From Zygaena filipendulae (taxonomy: Eukaryota; Arthropoda; Insecta; Lepidoptera; Zygaenidae): 64,000 nt of DNA. The position numbers were made by a program, and so were the translations under genes. Shown here in pieces: positions 1 to 11,980 of the stretch (the first letter of the stretch is position 1; each line of letters starts with the position of its first letter). The notes under the pieces were generated by a model. That model searched no databases, had not been told where the DNA came from, and saw only the letters and a list, made by a program, of their open reading frames with translations. Where the stretch lies: contig OU015651.1 in the NCBI GenBank assembly GCA_907165275.2, positions 15,584,501 to 15,648,500 of the forward strand, in the 5' to 3' direction.

Positions 1-172
1 TTCATAGTAGCTACGAGTTACGACCGACAGATTTGGTTCCGGTTCAATCATTTTTCATCGCAAGGTCGCGGGACGCCATTGGATGCAGAAAGCACAGGAG
101 TTGTCGTAGTGGCGATCCTTGGGGAGGCCTGTCTCCAGCAGTGGACGTCTTCCAACTGATATGATGATGATA
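1..172 (+). repeat. 3' end of a non-LTR retrotransposon, decayed
   Basis: A plus-strand frame from about base 61 reads KVAGRHWMQKAQE, a stop, then WRSLG. This resembles the C-terminal tail of lepidopteran non-LTR reverse transcriptase proteins (a VAGxxWMxxAQDxxxWRSLGEAY pattern). The frame is then lost near the sequence for a VQQW-like end, and the copy finishes in a short run of TGA triplets, as expected of a 3' tail. The copy is truncated at the window edge and carries an in-frame stop, so it is dead. The same tail appears on the minus strand near 36.1 kb. The LINE clade was not determined. Confidence 0.6.
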
Positions 173-465
173 GTGAATCGTACCTACTATGCTATGCCTT
201 TCTAGTATAATACCCAGCTAAAATTATGCAGGCAATTTCGGTTCTGATGATCATAAAATTATAGTGGCGTGGTTTAGTAGATAATAAAACCTTATAAAAC
301 AAAAAACTCGGAACTACAACAATAGCCCACGACTCGTCTTGATTGGTATCTATTCCGGACGAGATGTTATCGTCCCGCTAATATGCGGAACCTGGCGACA
401 ATCCTAAATAACAATAAGTCTATTTGTGTGCATTTTTTTAGCGAATGGCAAATTGCGTCACACAG

Positions 466-562
466 CGGGGTGCGTGTGGGTGTGCGGAGGTGCAGGGTGC
501 GAGGGTCCAGGGTGCGGGGGTGCAGGGTGCGAGGATGCAGGGTGCGGGGGTGCAGGGTGCGG
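466..562. repeat. GC-rich minisatellite
   Basis: Degenerate direct repeats of a GGTGCRGGG-type unit run through this block (GGTGCAGGGTGCGAGG, GGTGCGGGGGTGCAGG and so on). They explain the cluster of overlapping Arg/Pro-rich frames on both strands. Confidence 0.75.
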
Positions 563-2125
563 CCACCCCGCGGGGCGCGGCGCCACGGCGTGACGTCACC
601 GGACAAGACGAGTCACTTCGTTGCAATGTTACAAGTAACGAGAGCACCTGAGTCGTGACTGGTTGCCGCCGGGCGTCAGGCGTCAGGTAGCCGGGCCGCG
701 CGCTGTGTAGTTTATACTTATTGAGTTATCGTATATCGCTGAGGCTTAGTGACATCCGCCTTGACTCTTGAGGCTGTCGGAGGAAGGGACGACCTTCTTT
801 CATTTTTAATCCATTAGTCAGGGAGCTGTCGATAGACTGACCTTGAATTTGAAAACAACAATCACCTTACTTATATTCTTTACAGAAATCATACCTAATT
901 AGGTATTCTCATTGTCCTCTAAAACAAAAAGTCTCAATCGCGATAACTTCATTAGAAGCGGCACTTAACGCTGTGTAATTATTTAAAGTTTATCACAGGA
1001 ATTGATCCCATATAATATTATGTACAATATTTGCGCGAAATTCTAGTTAAAGCTCATGGAAAAAGTATAGTAAAAGTATATTATTTATACCTATAGGTGA
1101 GAAATATTTTCTGCTTTCTCTTGTTACAATCATAGTGCAATTTAGTGTAAGGAATGCGTTGCAAGTGAGCAATCCGCTGAGTATTTGCGGAATGTGCGGG
1201 TTTGTGCGGAGCGACTGCCCCAAGCGGCTGCGGGGTGGCGCCGCCCGACCTGCCGCCGCCGCCCGCCGCCCGCCGCCCGGGGCACTGGCAAGCCTCACTG
1301 ACCCGTGACCACTCACACTGACAGTCATTTAAATAGTCACTGTGTCAAAGTAAATCAAATTCAGATCTGTCAGGTTACGGAATTGATATAAAAAAAAAAA
1401 TTCAGTCCCAAACGCAGTCATTTAAACTTTGATATTGTTTGCTGATTCTTTACAAAACTAACATAGTATTACCACGATCTACGGGTAGGTAGTATAAATT
1501 AGTTGATGATCTATATCAATATTGTAAAGAGAAAAGATTTTATTTTTTTAAGATCCAAAACTATCTAGATGAACGATTTTCACAATTCTTTCACTCAAAG
1601 GAATCTAGTGTTTCTGTTGTGGTAATTTTTTTAAAGCAACATAACAGTTAGCGTGACAAACAACCACGTGATCCATGTTTACTTTCCTCCGTCAGTATAA
1701 AGTGGACTTACTGTTCTTTGGCATTTCAAAACTACGCTGGGCATATACTTAACTCCATGACATGACATTGACGTAATTATTCTGCTCATCACAAAGCTGA
1801 GATTACCGATCATAAATAGTCGGACTCCAACGTATTCTCTCAACTACGTGACATTGGCGGAGTCGCTGTGGCAACACATAGTGCCCGAAGCCATAAACCA
1901 AAGAAGAAGAAGAACAAAATGAAAGCGGTTTATCTGTCTGTCATGGTTCTTATGTCATTCAATTATACAGAGCTATTTATTTGTCGAATGTGTTATTGTC
2001 AATTCACTTCTTTCTATCCATGGTTTCTATTTTAACTGACAATATCCGGGTTGTCAGTAAAGATGTATTTGAAAAAAAGTCCGTGGTTGTCGGTTTCACC
2101 AGCCATTTCTTTCACCCTGAGTAAG

Positions 2126-2171
2126 AACACTGGTTTTCAAGAGAAACGGTTTACTATTGAAAACCAGTGTT
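2126..2171. repeat. Short perfect hairpin
   Basis: AACACTGGTTTTCAA at 2126-2140 is followed about 16 bases later by its exact reverse complement, TTGAAAACCAGTGTT. The stem is about 15 bp. It is probably the core of a small palindromic element. No function is visible. Confidence 0.7.
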
Positions 2172-2309
2172 TTATTTTGAGGAGTAAAAACCGCACCAAC
2201 AACCGTGTGTTGCTTACATTTTGATTGGAAACAGGAAAACTTATTCCGTGTAAACCGCGATAGACGGCTTGTTGAGAGTATTCTTTTTATTTAACTTAGG
2301 TAAATTGCA

Positions 2310-2855
2310 CCATTAATCAAAACCAAAATTCTACACAATCCGTCAGTTACATAGTAAAAAACTGTACACGTATAGGTATTTTGGTTTTCAAATTACCTAA
2401 TGACAAAATACATAGAGTGAAGGCTCGTGACGTCATAACGTTGTATAAACTGTAGCACGGCATGACGTCACACGACATTTTGACTTAATGTATGTTAGTA
2501 GTAGATACTAACCGCCGCACTCAGAGTCGACTTTAATGATTACTTAGTTAAGTATAGATTTTTAAAAGAAAACTGCCGCAATCAGACAAGTTTAATAAAT
2601 TCATGTTAATTGGCATTTAACTAATTAAGTTACATCTCATTAAATGCCAATTAACATTAATTTACTGAACGTCTCTAATTGCGGCAGTTTTGTTTTAAAA
2701 ATCTATACTTAACTAAGTAATCATTAAAGTCGACTCTGAGTGCGGCGATTAGTCTCCGTTATGTTTTCATTACGTAGAAAATGACAAAATACGTGTCAAA
2801 TATTTTTATTTATCAATATGACGAAGTAAAAATTGAAATTTAGCTAGCCCATTAA
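2310..2855 (+). mobile_element. CRE-bearing inverted-terminal repeat, copy 1 (interrupted)
   Basis: This is the most diverged of four copies of a non-autonomous element (others at 13810-14137, 19480-19824, 57117-57544). The shared layout is an AATTCTANNNNRTCCG-like end, a stretch with GTGACGTCA, about 30-50 bases, a second TGACGTCA, and then sequence ending near ACGTGTCAAATATTTTT. A palindromic MITE (2508-2752) is inserted in its right half, splitting it in two. Confidence 0.6.
2508..2752. mobile_element. Palindromic MITE, copy A (nested)
   Basis: This is a nearly complete palindrome of about 245 bp with arms over 90 bp. It starts CTAACCGCCGCACTCAGAGT and ends with the reverse complement (ACTCTGAGTGCGGCGATTAG). 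A second copy lies at 11738-11980. Its position inside the CRE-bearing repeat shows that it inserted later than that repeat. No coding capacity is present. Confidence 0.85.
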
Positions 2856-3864
2856 ATATTCTTTATATAAAAACTACTGACTGAAATTGTAATCTTAGAT
2901 ACCTTAAGAATTAATGTAGTTAAAAATAATCAAAAAAAAAACCAAACGTAGCGGCTAGTGAGGCCTAATTCCCCGTGGCCTGGCGGTGTCGGTGGCTGCG
3001 ACCGGCGCGGCGCGGCGCGTGACGTCACCGCCGCGTCGCCTCCCGCGCACCTTTAATGTCATTTCCATGTCCCCCAACAATAAACGATTAGCCGCAAATA
3101 ATATATTCAGCTTTATTATGTCGACAGAAGTCGATGCCAAACTAATGCTTGTTCAATTTGCGTGGGCGAATAGAGAATGGATGGAAATTTGTCAGTAGGT
3201 TATGCTTTTAGAGTTAATAGTGACATTTTTAAGTACCTACAACAATCTTTCTCTAGTTATTCTTCTATTGTCTGTAAAAATGTTTGTTTTCATAAATCTG
3301 CAGCAGATTCTAAACATATTATCATTATTAAAACGTAGATAATATATTATTATTTATTATACCTTTATACCTCAAATCAAGATTTTCTTTCTTTCTTATC
3401 TATAAATTTTTGGTGGAACAAAGATAATAAGTGAGTTCGTAATAGAAGTACAGTAAGCAGCTTCTATTTGATATTGAGCTGACATCTTTCACAGTCATTA
3501 AATATTCTTGCAGTAGGTACCTAGTAGGTAATAGAGGTCAAAGACTGACCATTGACCAAAGTGTTTACATATTGCTGCTGCTGCCTGGTCATCGATACAA
3601 TAATTAATAGGTAATTGACGCAGGAGGTTGAATACACTATTATATACCACGTGTTGCTTGGTTTTCACGACACAAGCTTATAGTTTAGTGTGGTATCAAG
3701 TACATCTGGGTGTTGTACCTACTATATATATATGTTACTTATTATATTCAAAGACTTAGGTAATATATTTTGGTACAGTATTGCATTGGTTCTAACTGTA
3801 AAGATAGTTGTAAAGTGGTTTTTAAATAAATAAATAAAAATATAATTATTACGAATATTATGTT
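2856..3864. other. Intergenic DNA without recognisable genes
   Basis: AT-rich sequence with one GC-rich island at about 2960-3055 that contains GTGACGTCA. I see nothing else that supports a feature. Confidence 0.45.
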
Positions 3865-4078
3865 ACTAGTTGGTCCTCGTGGTTTCATACATGGTGATTT
3901 CGAAGATCCCGCAGGAATTCCAGTTTATAATAATATTATAGTCTATGTCACTCACGGATAATGTAGCATTCTAATGTTGAAAGAATTTTCTAAATCGGTT
4001 CCGTAGATCCAGAAATTACCTCCTAGAACCACACAAATTCACAAACTTTACTTCTTTATAATATTAAGAATAGATTAC
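3865..4078 (+). repeat. Diverged copy of the CGCGGTTTCACCCGCG repeat family
   Basis: The copy starts CTAGTTGGTCCTCGTGGTTT, keeps the GGAATTCC centre and an ATCGGTTCCGTAG-like segment, and ends in TTTATAATATTA. This is a heavily diverged member of the most common repeat family in the window. Confidence 0.6.
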
Positions 4079-4925
4079 TCATTATTAATTAAAATCAACT
4101 AAGAAATTTGTTACAGAGTTAAAATTCATACGAATCGTATGTTTCAAATAAAAAAGTTTTACTTCTCGCGCGTGTAAAAACTCATGCACGCTCTCTTTTT
4201 AATAAAAACATGATCAGCATTGAGTACCGGAGCAGGATATTCGCTGCGACGCCGTTATCTCACACAGCCTCGCCTTCATATGTCATCTCAAGCTTTTACT
4301 TTCACCCGCCACTAAGTAGGCACGTACATGTATATCCACAGAAACCCGCACCCAACCCTGTTTATCAACCGATGCTCGCTTTTCTTCACCATGAACATTT
4401 TTAAATAATAACGATTTAAGAAAAAAGTGTCGTGCTTATGAGTCATCCAAAAGATATAGACGCGCGTAGCCGAACTACTATTTTAACGCTAGACCCAGGT
4501 ACCTCCTCATACCTACCTACTGCACCTAACAAACCCTATTTAGCTCCATTTAGCCCCTGTGGCTGTAATTTGTATTTGTCAACGAGATATTGTCATTTGT
4601 CTTTTTTTTATTATAATCTAGTCAAATTATAAAATTCACAGAATTTGATCATGTGCAACCAGTTGCTACGATTTCACGGACTGCTTTCTGGATTTGGCAA
4701 AATATAGATACAAAATAATACTGTTAAATTATATTGTTTACGTAGGTATTTAAATTGAAATAAAGTTAAATATGAAAAAGGAATAAGTAGGTATACGAAT
4801 CGCCGCCGGGCAAATAGGTACCTACTATCACAATAGAATAAAAAAAAAAACATTATCAACACGTGGATATTGGTAGACCAGATCGACAGAATATATTTTT
4901 TAGAGTGAAGTAGGTACCTATATTT
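4079..4925. other. Intergenic DNA
   Basis: AT-rich sequence with only short frames and no repeats or motifs that I can name. Confidence 0.4.
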
Positions 4926-5160
4926 GGACATAGATAAGCAATAGTGTGTTAACCCACATTGGAGAAATTTTGAGTAAATCGTGTTTTAAAATCATATCGT
5001 TATTTTGTTTCAGCATTTTTTTATGTTTGAATGTTTTTTGATATTTAAACAATGTAATAAGGTAAACATATAATTAAAAAACGCTCTATAACTCTCAATA
5101 AAACGTTTTGAATCAATAACTTCATATTGTGGGTTAACATGTTATTGCTTATCTGCGTCC
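4926..5160. mobile_element. MITE-like element with about 34-bp inverted ends
   Basis: The left end GGACATAGATAAGCAATAGT, continuing into GTTAACCCACA, is matched in reverse complement by TGTGGGTTAACATGTTATTG at the right end. The 235-bp unit is AT-rich and non-coding. Only one copy was seen, so the boundaries are approximate. Confidence 0.65.
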
Positions 5161-5438
5161 ATTTATCAGTGGGGAGTTAAAGAAATTAAGGATTCATTTG
5201 TGTTCCCATATAATTAAGTACGTGGATATATACGATTATAGGTACTTATTCCACGGTGCACCTCTATGCGCCCGGCCATTAATAAGTAGGTACCTACAAT
5301 AGATTTTGTAAGTACCTACCTACACGGTACCTGCCAACCCAAATCGTATTTAGCGTGCCTTGACCTTATTTTAGAACGACCTATATACCCGAGTAGGTAG
5401 GTAGGTACCTGGCCGCCTGCTTTACTCGTAGTATAATC

Positions 5439-5663
5439 TGGGCCCTTATTCACTATGACCATAACATGCCGTGTTTGAGATAAGACGCCACAAAAATTGT
5501 TTCTCCCGCGCGATCAAAGAAGTTTCACTTTAAAAAAATACGTTTACAACGGGTGTTATGGTATTAATTTCGAATATTTTGATATCTAGAACGTTTGGGA
5601 TTGTGTTTTTGGAACGCGCGTTAGGGCCAATAAATGTTGTTGGTCAGAGTGAACAAGGGCCCA
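5439..5663. mobile_element. GGGCCC-ended MITE, copy 1
   Basis: The ends TGGGCCCTTATTCACTATGA and GTCAGAGTGAACAAGGGCCC are inverted repeats. Two more copies lie inside introns of the first GATA gene (24484-24688, 25328-25560). The internal sequence is shared, including an ACGCGCGTTA-like block near the right end. Confidence 0.75.
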
Positions 5664-6746
5664 GTTTCAGGAACATTTCACGTATTGTCGCTTTTTAAAA
5701 CTATTTCATCTTTAAATATGTAACTTAAAATAATAGATAATTAGTGTAACACTGTCTTTACTAAATTGCAATTAAAATTGTAATAGAAAATATTTTATAT
5801 AAATTTTTGGGTATAAAGGTTTTGGTTGTCATTTCTTACTAAAAAATTAAATGAATTTATTTTTGCGCGTTACACAGGATTACTTATAAATTAAATTTTA
5901 AAGAAAAATGCAGCCAAGCCACAGGTCTGTTAATTTAAGTAGGTAAACTTCATTGACCTACGAGTATATATATGGGACGTAATTAGCTAAAATGGTACTA
6001 CTAGGAACTGTACCCAAGACCTCTCAAAATATATCTCGGTCATACTGCTGGGACATGAAGAAGACAAACTAAAACTTGAGTGTAGGTAAGTACACCTATA
6101 TTTAGTTTCAGTGTTTTTATTAATAAAAGCTTAGGACGGTTAGGTAGGTACATAATTATGTGAAGAAAAATAAAATAAACATTGTTGTTACTGTGCACCC
6201 ATACCTTGGGCCACATTCCAGTTCTAGTAATGTGTAGGTAGGTACCTAATACTTATGTAACTCTTATTGTTTGTGTCTCGTTTTGTGTGTCAATAAAAAT
6301 AAATAAATAAATAACACACTTCCATAAGTGATTTGACCATAAAAAAAGAGTTTTTTTAATAAAAATCTCACCTAACCATTGTTTATATGAGATACCTATT
6401 TGTTTTTTCAAAATCAAATTTGAATCAATTTATTTCTCAAGAATTCGGATCCCGAATATCCATCTATTAAAATGAAGCCGAAGCCACGTTTCGGGCTGTG
6501 ATTTCGTGGACTGGTTGTTATGCGCAAAACCGGCTTAATATTTGATAGTAGTTGCAATACTGCATAGTGATGAGGCGCGCAGGTACTCGTGTGTGGCCGC
6601 GGACAACCACCACGGAATCTACAGAAAATGATCTTGAATTTCATCACAACTGGATTTTCAACACATCAGAATAGACCTTCGAATCGATCACACCATGTTT
6701 TAATATAGATTTTTTAATTAGCTTATGTCTAAGTGATTCATAAATT
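5664..6746. other. Intergenic DNA with repeat tails
   Basis: AT-rich DNA. At about 6270-6312 an ATAAAAATAAATAAATAAAT run looks like the poly(A)-like end of a retroelement. No gene is supported. Confidence 0.4.
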
Positions 6747-6908
6747 ACTAGCTGTGCCCCGCGGTTTCACCCGCGTGAGTTTTGGGATCAGGATCCTTTG
6801 CGGACGCGGGCAGAACAACCCGCTAAAGTTTCATCACAATCGGACCAATGGTTTCGAAACGCATAGAGGACAGGCATACAAACATTTATTTTTATTTATA
6901 AAGATAAT
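6747..6908 (+). repeat. CGCGGTTTCACCCGCG repeat, partial copy
   Basis: Starts ACTAGCTGTGCCCCGCGGTT and keeps the CACCCGCGTGAG core and the AAGTTTCATCACAATCGGAC segment. Compared with fuller copies it ends early, in TTTATAAAGAT. Confidence 0.75.
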
Positions 6909-7038
6909 ACAATATTTGACGCATGCCTACGCCGCCCTTAGCAAAAAATTTGAATCGGTCATTGACACGTAGGTGCGGGCATAGCGCTTGAAATTACGTA
7001 GACAGGTCACCTCCAACCTCCAAACTAATGTATTGTAC

Positions 7039-7480
7039 CTAACTTTTAAAGAATTTTTTCGACATTATTTTTTGTTTAATCATAATTATTACTGTTTGTT
7101 TTTTTTCAATGGGGTGTATCAGGTTTCGGATTGATTCATTAACACGTTGTATATTGCGAATTACGAAATCATTTCTAACCTCAATAGTTGTTATACAGTC
7201 GCTAAGGTCGTTTGTAGGCCTACCGTAAACAGTACCTACACTATACCTACCTACTTTACACTTCATAATATAATCTTTTTTCTAGAAACCATTGACAAGT
7301 AGTAATAATGAGATACGTAATCTCACAAATCACGGATATATCAATCAAAATTTACAAATCATAAACTCACCTGATACGCCGTTCGAGATCCCACGGTGAA
7401 AGTATTGGATGTAATCACTAGGTAGGTAGGTACTATTAAAATAAGGTGTTATAATATCGGTGAGTAGGTACTGATCCACG
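7039..7480. other. Intergenic DNA
   Basis: AT-rich sequence with only a short minus-strand frame that lacks family features. I see nothing supportable. Confidence 0.35.
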
Positions 7481-7484
7481 AGCA

Positions 7485-8085
7485 CTGTTCACGGAACCTC
7501 ACGGGGCAGCCACTGACCTCACTGGAGACGACCCGCGTCGGGTCCGACCGAGACACGAAATGGGTTGTTATCGAGAGATGCGCAGGCACGTGTGCATCGA
7601 GAGACTATCGCGGAGGCACTGCCTGCCAGGCGCCGGCCGGCGGGCGCAGGGGCGCGGGCGGTGGGCTCGAGGGGCGGGGAGAAAGACAGAGAAAGCCATA
7701 TTATGGGCGGTGGATGAAGCGGAGGCGGGGCTCATCTCTCTCTTCCAACGCTTCATAGACATGCAGTTTTCCGTAAATCGGAAAACATCCCTTCACGACG
7801 ATTCAAGACCTCGCGTGGAGACTTTAATTATTTTGCCAATTAACTCCGAGGTATAAAGCCGGATGCGGCATTGAAAACAGTGGGCGGGGAGAGCGGAGGT
7901 GGGCGGGATGGTTTATCGCCCGCACATCGACTAATGGGCACCGCATTGAGATTTATGGCAGGGTTAGTTTTCGGTCCTAATGGAATTACGGCTGCGTTTT
8001 GTTTATGGGCACGCGGCGTCATAATTAATCCCACGTGGACCGCGCTTCTGGCCGCCGCGCCGCAGCCAACATTTTGACAACTTTC
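7485..8085. promoter_or_regulatory. Isolated GC-rich block, possible regulatory element
   Basis: A GC-rich, apparently unique 600-bp block sits in repeat-rich AT-rich DNA. It holds a GCGCCGGCCGGCGGGCGCAG stretch, a GGTATAAAGCC TATA-like motif at about 7850, and homeodomain-type AT motifs (TTTATGG twice, TAATTAAT). Overlapping frames of 60-100 aa on both strands look like composition artefacts. Enhancer or promoter identity is inference only. Confidence 0.3.
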
Positions 8086-8300
8086 AATCGACTCCTCTAA
8101 GTTTACTATAGCTCCGTTACGATCTAGCGTCTACGCGCTACGCCGTAGCACTATTATTTATTCTGTGACGTAGCAGTGCTTTAACGGCGCAACTGCACAC
8201 GTGTGATTACTTAAAAAAGTATGAGATAACTTATGCCTATGTTTTAAAAATAACTAATATCTATTTTTTAACTTCATTTACTGTTGGGTTTTATAGACAA

Positions 8301-8500
8301 CAAGCTGTGCTACGCGGTTTCACCCGCGGTAATTTCGGAGTTCCCGCAGAAATCCCGGTATAAAAAGTACCCTATGTCTCTGTCTGTACCTTTGACAACG
8401 TGCATGCCAAATTTCATCCAAATCCGTTCAGCTGTTTTTGCGTGATTGAGTAACAAACATCCAAACATACACACTTTCACATTTATAATATTAGTAGGAT
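8301..8500 (+). repeat. CGCGGTTTCACCCGCG repeat, near full copy
   Basis: Runs from CAAGCTGTGCTACGCGGTTT to TTTATAATATTAGTAGGATT. It contains the internal segments TTTCATCCAAATCCGTTCAG and TTTTTGCGTGATTGAGTAAC that define full copies of the family. Confidence 0.85.
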
Positions 8501-9190
8501 TAGCGACATATAGCCAATAACATTTACATATAAATGTCACAGAAAATAATACTATTATATGTGTCAAAAATGTCAACAATAACATAAATGTAATCCAAGC
8601 TCTCAGGGCTAAAAGATAATCACCTGTTCGTCTTTTGCTTCTTTTTTCACAATGTGAACTGCAATGACTTGCCTTAGTGTGCGTTGCCTAAAAGCTAAGT
8701 ATGATTTGTCAATAACTACTTATATTTTTGTATATTATAATAACATTGTGAATACCTCAGAAACATTACCAAACGAGTAAAGTCCGCGCTCCGGCGCGCC
8801 CGCCGGCTACTTCTGCTTCGTCTAGCCAAGTTCAAGCATCATGACACTGATCACAGTAACTTATTCATTCATGAAAATTAAATGTATCCGTTAATTTGTA
8901 AATGAAATATCTTAGAATAACTCATTGCTCCCCGCCATTTCATGCCCGTTAATTTCGGGTTTCATGCAAATTTCACAATTTAAGGTCAACAGGAAGTATC
9001 CTTTAGGTTTCGCTTCACTTGCAAATGCCAAATATGCGGCATAGAAGATCCGTATATTTTGATTGCGTTGACTTAGAACTTTTGATTTTTGAACACATAT
9101 ATATATTAATTATATGTATTTTTTACTACTTGCATTTTCCTATCTAATATATGTAAACACCTATCTAATTTCCTTCTTATAATCTGTCCA

Positions 9191-9303
9191 CTCAAAGGTT
9201 GCCTAGGAGAGATCGCTTTAAGCGAACAGGCCGCCTTTTGTATACCTTTAAGTTAAATTTAAGAAAATCTGTAAACACTTTTTTTTTGGTGTGCAATAAA
9301 ATG

Positions 9304-9334
<31 letters not shown>

Positions 9335-9335
9335 A
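9191..9335 (+). repeat. Retroelement 3' tail ending in (TCTA)n
   Basis: A conserved-looking tail (AGAGATCGCTTTAAGCGAAC, then AGGCCGCCTTTTGTATA and GTGTGCAATAAAATG) ends in about eight TCTA units. This is the pattern of a lepidopteran non-LTR or SINE 3' end with a microsatellite tail. The class was not determined. Confidence 0.6.
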
Positions 9336-10346
9336 CACTTTCCACAGAATATCAAGTATTTTAGTAGGCATTTATAAAATGTATAAGTGTAAATATAAAA
9401 ATGTGTTAAAATATTTGATACTCCACAGCAAGCACTTCAGCTAGGCAAACCAGGCCTCCCGGCTTTTATGAATAATAATAATAATCATTTATTTGCATAA
9501 TACATTGTTCTAAAAGATGGGTACATTGTTAATTTTGATTCAAGTTCTAATGTCTAGTTATTGAGTGACATGCAAAATATATATATTAAATTCAATCAAT
9601 TCATCACAATACATGAAGGTACCCCGTACCACCACTGCCTCCACGCATTCCTAAGAAAAAAGATATTAAATATTGATAAAGAGACGGACAACGAAGGGAT
9701 TCTATACAGGATATTTTTTCCTTTTGAGATATGGAACCCTAAAAATCACATATTAGGAAAATTTATTCATGATGAGTAGTTGCATGAAATAATCACACTT
9801 AATATTACACTCATTGCTTTAGTGATTTGATGACATCATCTTGAATAGAGGTATAAAAAAATGAGAACCACAAAAAAGGATGTGTAAAAATACAAAACAA
9901 AAAGGCTAAGTGCCTATCCAAAAAAGATCGCCCTGCTTCCCTCGAGTCCCTTGTTTAGTCATTTTTAAACCTTTTTATCTTTTGTCTATTCCATCCAGTT
10001 CTGACAATAGTAATTCTACCAGTAGAAATAGGTAGGTACCTACTATGGCTCCTTTCAGCTTGGCACTTACTTTTGACGATCCACTTTTAAGCATTATAAT
10101 AGTAAAAAGCTTACAAGTGGAATATAAATCGTGATTTTATTTCTATATTTATGTTATTAATGGGGAGATTCGGCAATTATGTGAAAATACAAGTTATTTT
10201 CGTTTACCTATGACTCTACGACAGAGTTAGTCGACGAGGGGGATCCAACAGTAGTCGCGACTCGCGAGCATTCCAAAATATCGCTCTTTAATGTAGGTGA
10301 ACGCGTATGCCGTATATAGTGTAATTTTTTTAACTAAAATATATTA
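9336..10346. other. Intergenic DNA
   Basis: AT-rich sequence. A 72-aa frame at 9561-9779 has no recognisable domain, and I do not call it a gene. Confidence 0.4.
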
Positions 10347-10545
10347 TACTAGCTGTGCCCCGCGGTTTCACCCGCGTGAGTTTCGGAATTCCCGCAGGAA
10401 CTCCCTTTATGGGGATGAAAAATAGATAGTAGCCGATTCTCAGACTTACTGAATATGCATAAAAAATTTCATGAGAATCGGTCAAGCCGTTTCGGAGGAG
10501 TATGGGAACGAACATTGTGACACGAGAATTTTATACATTAGATTA
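10347..10545 (+). repeat. CGCGGTTTCACCCGCG repeat copy
   Basis: Begins ACTAGCTGTGCCCCGCGGTT and continues GGAATTCCCGCAGGAACTCC, with a variant 3' half (AATTTCATGAGAATCGGTCA) that ends near TTATACATTAGATTA. A second degenerate piece follows to about 10665. Confidence 0.75.
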
Positions 10546-11306
10546 GTCAATTATCTGGATACGCTAGTTAAAAATTTCGGTATGTACCTACGTTAGAGAT
10601 TTGAAATCGGTCCCGTAGTTTTTGTGTTAAATCGTAACAAACAAACAACAATCTAATCTTTCCTTTATACTTAATATTGGTTTAGACTGATTTGGTGATG
10701 GTGAAAGATTTGATGGTTAAGATACCTATATTGGGCAAATATTTAGGTAGATGATAAAATATTGACGCGTACGATGCTAACATTCAACAAATAATTGGAA
10801 TACTATTGTTGTACAGAGGATAAAAGATATTGGGAGTGCACAGTACAGTGTTGTACAGAGGTCAATTAGAAATAAACTCGTGTGCTCCTGTAAGGGTAAA
10901 GGGACCGTAAAAAAATATACCAAATAAAAAACCCAAACAAAAATGGTTAAGAAATTACTTAATTTCTTTTTTCTTGTAAAGAGAACCGCCTTCAAAAAAT
11001 GAACCCACTGAAAATTACAAATTATTTTTGTATAAATTATGGTTCTAACTTTAAAACTAAGCAAATTTTATACCCAGATGATAGGGGTATAATTGTGCAC
11101 AAACATACAAACATAATAATATAAACATACAAACATTATGTATGTACATACTACAGGTCAAACTGAGAACCTTCTTTTTTTTGGAGTCGGTTGGTTGTGG
11201 AAGTTTGAATGAGATGATTATGTTGTGTATAGTTTTATATTATATTTTATACGAAGTAATAGAATACTGATTGACGAAATCTAAATTAACGCAGAATCAG
11301 TTAATC

Positions 11307-11495
11307 TCTACTAATATTATAAATGCGAAAATAACTCTGCCTGTCTGTCTGTCGGTTTGTCTGTTACGCTTTCACGCTTTTACGGTTGAACTGTCAGGGG
11401 TACAGAGAAGGATAAAGGGTAGTTTTTGCCCCGGAATTCCCACGGAAACGACGAAATTAATGCGGGTAAAACCGCGGGGAACAGCAGCTAGTATT
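11307..11495 (-). repeat. CGCGGTTTCACCCGCG repeat, reverse copy
   Basis: Reads CTACTAATATTATAAATGCG at the left and ends in ACCGCGGGGAACAGCAGCTA, the reverse of the family's usual order. It includes a CTGTCTGTCTGTCGG stretch common to this orientation. Confidence 0.8.
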
Positions 11496-11737
11496 GAATA
11501 TTTCCAAGATTAGAAAACTTTACTGTGAATTAAATATTTCGACGAAATAGCATAACCTACGATAACTAGTAACGGAACCTTCACTGTGTGTGGTTACTCA
11601 CTTGGGCGGTTTCATTTATTTAATTATATATTATATATTATGTATTATATGTATATATATTATCTACCTGGTGGCCAAATATAAAAAAAAACTATAAATT
11701 AGATTTTGTGCACATTGCTTTTGGCGTCACTGTCACC

Positions 11738-11980
11738 CTAACCGCCGCACTCAGAGACGACTTTAATGATTACTTAGTTAAGTATAGATTTTTAAAACAA
11801 AACTGCCGCAATCGGACAAGCTTAATAAATTAATGTTAATTGGCATTTAATGAGATGTAACTTAATTAGTTAAATTCCAATAAACATTAATTTATTAAAC
11901 TTGTCTGATTGCGGCAGTTTTGTTTTAAAAATCTATACTTAACTAAGTACTCATTAAAGTCGACTCTGAGTGCGGCGGTA
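11738..11980. mobile_element. Palindromic MITE, copy B
   Basis: Its arms are almost identical to copy A at 2508-2752 (CCGCCGCACTCAGAG and GACTTTAATGATTACTTAGT). The short central loop is in the opposite orientation: AATGAGATGTAACTTAATTA here against TAATTAAGTTACATCTCATT in copy A. The two copies therefore inserted in opposite directions or the loop flipped. Confidence 0.85.

Larger units (their letters stand above)
173..2309. other. Gene-poor intergenic DNA
   Basis: I see no supportable gene here. The stretch holds a GC-rich minisatellite near 470-562, a GC-rich patch at about 1190-1290, and a small hairpin at 2126-2171. The frames in this interval are short and arise from the GC-rich patches. 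Confidence 0.5.
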
